This document shows, piece after piece, positions 60,468 to 64,000 of a stretch of 64,000 bases of DNA. Within the stretch, counting starts at the first letter, position 1, and every line of letters starts with the position of its first letter. The notes beneath the pieces are model-generated. The model worked only from the letters and a program-made list of their open reading frames with translations, had not been told where the DNA came from and did no database searches. The position numbers and the translations under genes are program-made. This DNA comes from an uncultured Clostridia bacterium (lineage in GTDB: Bacteria; Bacillota; Clostridia; Christensenellales; UBA1242), in contig CAMEJD010000003.1 in the NCBI GenBank assembly GCA_945919375.1, positions 1 to 64,000 of the forward strand, in the 5' to 3' direction.

Positions 60468-61332
60468 AGAAGGTGTTGTTGTAAAAAAACTCGCAAATGA
60501 TTTTTGGGTAAAGTGCAATAATAATATTTTTGTTTGTAAGCCAAGGGGGACACTTAAGTCTTCTGGTATTTTTGTTGGCGACAACGTTTCAATAACAATT
60601 GATAATACAAACACTATTGACAAAATTTTTGAGAGAAAAAATCTTTTAATTCGCCCACCACTTGCAAACCTTGACCAACTTATAATTGTTATTTCCCCAA
60701 TCCCAAAGCCAGATTTTATGATTGTTGATAAGTTGATTTTATTTTGTTATTCACATGGTATAAAACCAGTTTTGGTGGTTAACAAACAGGACTTATCTTG
60801 TGAATTAAATAACTATGTATTAAGTAACTATTCAACATTTATTGAAACATTGTTTGTAAGTGCAAAAACAAGTGAGAACCTGGCACTTTTGACCAGTGTT
60901 TTAAAAGGTCGATTATCGGCATTCGCAGGGCAATCTGCAGTTGGGAAAAGTGCACTTATTAATTCGTTATTCCAAGATAAAAATGTAATAGAAGGTGAAC
61001 TTAGCAAAAAAATAAATAGGGGGAAAAACACAACAAGGCATTGTGAAATATTTTATAATAAAGACTTTATGATTGCCGACACTGCAGGTTTTACTTCTTT
61101 GGATGAAAATTTGCTTTTAATTCCTTATTATGAATTGGCATTCTATTACCCAGATTACAATAAGTATAAGCATGAGTGTAGGTACTCTAGTTGTGCTCAT
61201 TACAACGAACCTGAAAAAGATTGCAAAATAAAACAACTTGTAAAAGTTGATAAACTTGACCAAGAGAGATATAATAGATATAGAAGATTATACGAAAGTT
61301 TGGAACAAAGGTGGGTAAAAACACATGGATAG
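60460..61332 (+). CDS. rsgA: ribosome small-subunit GTPase RsgA
   Basis: The 290-residue, circularly permuted GTPase helps 30S maturation. An OB domain is followed by the G4 motif VVNKQDL (near 110), then G1 GQSAVGKSALINSL (near 157) and DTAGFTS, the permuted order. A zinc site (CRYSSCAHYNEPEKDC) closes the protein. It overlaps rlmN and rpe by eight bases each. In Bacillus rsgA sits beside prpC-prkC; those genes are missing here. Confidence 0.96.
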   Translation: MNREGVVVKKLANDFWVKCNNNIFVCKPRGTLKSSGIFVGDNVSITIDNTNTIDKIFERKNLLIRPPLANLDQLIIVISPIPKPDFMIVDKLILFCYSHGIKPVLVVNKQDLSCELNNYVLSNYSTFIETLFVSAKTSENLALLTSVLKGRLSAFAGQSAVGKSALINSLFQDKNVIEGELSKKINRGKNTTRHCEIFYNKDFMIADTAGFTSLDENLLLIPYYELAFYYPDYNKYKHECRYSSCAHYNEPEKDCKIKQLVKVDKLDQERYNRYRRLYESLEQRWVKTHG

Positions 61333-61981
61333 ATTATATGTTGCTCCATCAACTGACCCAATTAAGTCAATTATTGGAATAATAAAATATGCAAAGCAAG
61401 TCGAAGACTTTGCAGACTTTTTGCATTGTGATATTATGGATGGCAAGTTTGTGCCAAATAAGACGTATTCATATGTTGCACTAAAGGATATAAAGTCAAA
61501 TACATTGCTTCCTATTGATGCACATCTTATGATTGAAAAACCAACGAAATTTATTGATAAATTTATAAAAGCCGGTGCAAATATTATAACAGTGCACTAT
61601 GAATGTTATAAAAATAAAAAACAACTCATAAAGGATTTGCAATACATACATAATAGTGGGAAATTGAGTGGATTAAGTATAAAACCCTTAACAAATGTAA
61701 CAGAAATTTTAGATTTGCTTGCTTATTGTGATTTGGTACTTGTTATGAGTGTTGAACCTGGGAAAAGCGGTCAAAAATTTTTGGAGAATGCCTATGGTAA
61801 GGTTAGTGCATTAAAAAAAATAAAAGATGATAATAATGCTCATTTTAAGATTGAAGTCGATGGGGGAGTTAATCCAGAAATTGCACAAAAATTAAAGGCA
61901 CTTGGTGCAAATATTGTTGTTAGTGGAAACTACGTTTTTCAAAATGAAAATAGAGAAAATGCAATCAATCTTTTAAGATAA
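61325..61981 (+). CDS. rpe: ribulose-phosphate 3-epimerase
   Basis: The 218-residue TIM barrel interconverts ribulose- and xylulose-5-phosphate. Motifs: HCDIMDGKFVPN, IDAHLMIEKP, VMSVEPGKSGQKF (usually VNPGFGGQ) and EVDGGVN, which hold the metal and phosphate. The SVEP change in the third motif is unusual but leaves key acids. It is the last gene of the priA-to-rpe run. Confidence 0.93.
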   Translation: MDRLYVAPSTDPIKSIIGIIKYAKQVEDFADFLHCDIMDGKFVPNKTYSYVALKDIKSNTLLPIDAHLMIEKPTKFIDKFIKAGANIITVHYECYKNKKQLIKDLQYIHNSGKLSGLSIKPLTNVTEILDLLAYCDLVLVMSVEPGKSGQKFLENAYGKVSALKKIKDDNNAHFKIEVDGGVNPEIAQKLKALGANIVVSGNYVFQNENRENAINLLR

Positions 61982-62035
61982 GACTTAAACACCAAATAGT
62001 GAATCCTTGCATAATATGATGTAAGGAGAGATGTT

Positions 62036-62116
62036 ATGAAAATAATATGTGTAAAAGCCCCAAAGTTTTTATCTTGTTTTTTAAAACTTATTTGCAAAAG
62101 GATAATAATTAAATAA
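62036..62116 (+). CDS. spoVM: sporulation peptide SpoVM
   Basis: This 26-residue amphipathic peptide begins MKIICVKAPKFLS and ends in basic residues. Bacillus SpoVM is also 26 residues and shares Met1-Lys2, Lys7 and the Pro9-Lys10-Phe11-Leu12 core, including the Pro9 important for recognising the convex forespore membrane. It recruits SpoIVA to build the coat. Three cysteines (5, 14, 20) are unusual. AAGGAG is ideally spaced. Synteny is decisive: rsgA-rpe-spoVM-rpmB-asp23-like-DAK matches Bacillus. A CATAATAT upstream (62010-62017) could be a sigma-E -10 box, without a clear -35. Confidence 0.85.
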   Translation: MKIICVKAPKFLSCFLKLICKRIIIK

Positions 62117-62124
62117 ACTTACAT

Positions 62125-62158
62125 AAAAAAATCACCAAGAATCTTGGTGAATTTTTTA
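62125..62158. terminator. bidirectional intrinsic terminator
   Basis: TCACCAAGA pairs with a TCTTGGTGA arm around the centre at 62140/62141, flanked by A and T runs, between convergent spoVM and rpmB. Confidence 0.85.
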
Positions 62159-62172
62159 ATGATAAATTGCAA

Positions 62173-62355
62173 TTACGCTTTTTTTGCAGTTTTAATGCAT
62201 TTTGTACATGCTTTAACTGTTTTTTCTTTGCCATCAACAACCATTGTTGTTTTTTGAAGATTAACTTCATAAGTGCGATTTGATTTTCTATTACTATGGC
62301 TTACATTATGTCCACCCATTTTTCCTTTTCCGCAAACTTCACATACTCTGCTCAT
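62173..62355 (-). CDS. rpmB: 50S ribosomal protein L28
   Basis: The 60-residue basic protein opens MSRVCEVCGKGKMGGHNVSH with SNRKSNR, matching L28, and has two CxxC pairs (CEVC and CTKC) so it is a zinc-binding version. GGAGGAAATT precedes the ATG. As in Bacillus it is divergent from the asp23-like gene. Confidence 0.97.
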   Translation of the reverse strand: MSRVCEVCGKGKMGGHNVSHSNRKSNRTYEVNLQKTTMVVDGKEKTVKACTKCIKTAKKA

Positions 62356-62455
62356 AATTTCCTCCGTAACTTTTTTATTAACACAAAGATACTAACATTT
62401 TTTTTAAAACAAATCAAGAGATTTAATAGAAATTTTGAAAAATTGTAAAAAATAC

Positions 62456-62484
62456 TTGAAGTATTTGTATTTTTATAGTATATT
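62456..62484 (+). promoter_or_regulatory. promoter of asp23-like operon
   Basis: TTGAAG (62456-62461), 17 bases, TATATT (62479-62484), followed by AGGAGG before the ATG at 62518. Confidence 0.6.
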
Positions 62485-62517
62485 AGTTGTGCGAATTTAT
62501 CAATTTAGGAGGGAATT

Positions 62518-62868
62518 ATGGCAGTTGAAACAAATAACTTCTATGGAAAGATAACAATTTCAAACGATGCTATTGCGGCAGTCGCTGGTTTTGCTACACT
62601 TGATTCCTACGGTGTTGTTGATTTGGTTACCAAAAGTCTTAAAGACGGAATTCGTGAATTACTTGTAAAACAACCTTATTCAAAGGGAATAAGAATTTCA
62701 AATATAGATAATAGGATATTTATCGACATATACTGTATCTTAAAATACGGGATCTCTGTCAGTGCAGTTGCTGAAAGTTTAAAAAAGACAATAAAATACA
62801 GAGTTGAAGATTTTACTGGAATGATAGTTGATACAGTCAATATTCATGTTGTCGGTGTAAGAGTTTAG
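62518..62868 (+). CDS. Asp23/YloU-family envelope protein
   Basis: The 116-residue Asp23-family protein corresponds to Bacillus YloU. It shows GKITISNDAIAAVAGFATLD near the start, the repeated strand motif IFIDIYCILKYGISVSAVAE and a VNIHVVGVRV ending. Family members associate with the membrane and cell-wall stress responses. AGGAGGGAATT precedes the ATG. It is co-transcribed with the DAK-domain gene, eight bases downstream. Confidence 0.93.
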   Translation: MAVETNNFYGKITISNDAIAAVAGFATLDSYGVVDLVTKSLKDGIRELLVKQPYSKGIRISNIDNRIFIDIYCILKYGISVSAVAESLKKTIKYRVEDFTGMIVDTVNIHVVGVRV

Positions 62869-62876
62869 GAGAATAT

Positions 62877-64000
62877 ATGCAAAAGGCAATAAATGGGGCA
62901 ACCTTTAGGAAAATGATTATCGGGGGTGTTTCACTTCTCGATCAAAATAAACAATATGTGGATTCACTTAATGTGTTTCCAGTTCCGGATGGGGACACTG
63001 GTACAAATATGTTCCTTACAATGAAGTCTGCAGGAAATGAAGTTAATAACTGTCCAGATAACTCAATGGCAAATCTTTGTGAAGCATTTGCAAAGGGTGC
63101 ACTTCGTGGGGCAAGAGGTAACTCAGGTGTTATCACTTCTCAAATTATAAAGGGTATGACTTCTGTACTTGGTGGTGTTGAAACAATTACAACAAAAAAT
63201 TTTGCAAAAGCAATGGTAGAAGGAAGCAAAGTCGCTTACAAAGCGGTTACAAAACCAAAGGAAGGAACAATACTTACTGTTATAAGGGTAATGAGTGAGC
63301 AAGCAACTGAAATTTCAAAAAAGGTATCTGACCTTGAAGAATTTTTGCGTTTAGTTTTGGAAAAGGGTGAAGATATTCTTCAACAAACTCCAGAAATGTT
63401 GCCCGTATTAAAAAAGGCAGGTGTTGTTGATAGTGGTGGAAGAGGACTTATTGTTATCTTTACAGGGTTCTACAAAGCACTTATTGGCGAAGAAAACTTT
63501 ACAACAGTTTTTGATGATGGACAACCAATTCAAACTGCTGATGATGTAATTGCAGATATTAACAACTTGGCTGATATTGAATTTGGTTATTGCACTGAAT
63601 ATATGATAATCAATATGAACAAAAAGACAACAGAAGCCGATATTGATAAATTAAGAGAAAAACTTATGTCAATTGGTGACAGTGTCCTTTGTATTGGAGA
63701 TTTACTTTTGGTTAAAGTCCATGTTCACACAAACCAACCAAACTTGGCACTTGGTTATGCTTTGGAACTTGGCGAATTATATAACCTTAAGATAGAAAAT
63801 ATGCGTGAACAAAACAGGGAACTAAAGAAAAAGGCAAATCGCAAAAATGTTGAATTAAAAGAACTTGGAATGGTTAGTGTCGCTCCGGGAAAAGGCATTG
63901 CAGACCTTATGAAAGACCTTATGATTGATGAAATAATCCAAGGTGGGCAAACAATGAACCCAAGTGCTGCCGATATTGCTAATGCAGTAGACAAAGTTCC
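62877..64000 (+). CDS. DAK/DegV-type kinase domain protein (YloV/FakA-like), partial
   Basis: The first 374 codons are present and the gene runs off the window. The DhaL-like nucleotide-binding domain shows NVFPVPDGDTGTNM (the metal-binding Asp pattern), GARGNSGVITSQIIKGM and VVDSGGRGL. The middle domain carries VHVHTNQPNLALGYAL. This corresponds to Bacillus YloV and staphylococcal FakA (about 550 residues), which phosphorylates fatty acids held by a FakB partner. Position after the asp23-like gene fits. No FakB gene is seen. Confidence 0.93.
   Translation, partial: MQKAINGATFRKMIIGGVSLLDQNKQYVDSLNVFPVPDGDTGTNMFLTMKSAGNEVNNCPDNSMANLCEAFAKGALRGARGNSGVITSQIIKGMTSVLGGVETITTKNFAKAMVEGSKVAYKAVTKPKEGTILTVIRVMSEQATEISKKVSDLEEFLRLVLEKGEDILQQTPEMLPVLKKAGVVDSGGRGLIVIFTGFYKALIGEENFTTVFDDGQPIQTADDVIADINNLADIEFGYCTEYMIINMNKKTTEADIDKLREKLMSIGDSVLCIGDLLLVKVHVHTNQPNLALGYALELGELYNLKIENMREQNRELKKKANRKNVELKELGMVSVAPGKGIADLMKDLMIDEIIQGGQTMNPSAADIANAVDKV

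Overview
The window is AT-rich DNA (by eye about one third G+C) from the chromosome of an endospore-forming, low-GC Gram-positive bacterium, most likely an uncultured clostridial lineage. Support comes from sporulation genes spread through the window (spoIIGA, sigE, sigG, a SpoIVFB-type protease, a 26-residue SpoVM, a YmxH/YlmC protein and a YtxC-like protein). DAP-type murein synthesis (MurE with a DNPR motif), a formate-tetrahydrofolate ligase, a MinD/MinE pair and Bacillus/Clostridium-like gene order agree with this. Most housekeeping genes lie on the plus strand in tight operons with 1-20 base overlaps.

Layout. 1-10.6 kb: tRNA-Gly, an RNHCP zinc protein, a 1086-residue surface protein on the minus strand, a split TSUP exporter, a ferredoxin with a degenerate Ppx/GppA protein, an MreB-like protein, then minD-minE-small ORF-spoIVFB and a membrane protein resembling Pycsar TM effectors. 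10.6-19 kb: a 710-residue unknown protein, then plsX-rnc-smc-ftsY. 19-32 kb: a uridine-kinase-like gene, then the division/cell-wall cluster murE-mraY-murD-ftsW-murA-divIB, ftsA-ftsZ (its own consensus promoter), a small regulator with palindromic operators, and spoIIGA-sigE-sigG. 33-34.6 kb: ruvX-DUF1292 and a tRNA array (Val, Gly, Cys, Leu). 34.6-38.7 kb: an accessory island next to the tRNAs, with a DUF262-HNH nuclease-type defence protein, a probably frameshifted partner, GC-richer hairpins and decayed sequence. 38.8-50.5 kb: fhs, a lipoprotein, ytxC-like, infC-rpmI-rplT behind an L20-type leader with an AUU start codon, trmH-like, yebC, ruvC-ruvA-ruvB, a degenerate class III cyclase, ymxH and nrdR. 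50.5-64 kb: feoA-feoB, der-plsY, priA-def-fmt-rlmN-rsgA-rpe, spoVM, rpmB (minus), asp23-like and the start of a DAK-domain gene that runs off the end.

How it fits together: the first half supplies wall precursors (murE to murA), the division ring (ftsA, ftsZ, divIB, ftsW), its placement (minD, minE) and chromosome/membrane logistics (smc, ftsY, plsX). The sporulation sigma factors directly follow ftsZ, as in Bacillus and Clostridium, with a perfect Spo0A-box heptamer upstream. The second half is translation, recombination and rRNA/ribosome maturation.

The least ordinary parts are the tRNA-linked island (34.1-38.7 kb), several pseudoenzyme-like proteins (Ppx/GppA-HD, class III cyclase, FeoB G4 motif) and small genes easily missed: SpoVM at 62036, a 54-residue Asn/Ser/Lys/Cys-rich protein at 38535, and a 57-residue membrane ORF at the SpoIVFA position. 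I did not see a CRISPR array, rRNA gene, intact transposase, intact integrase or replication origin.
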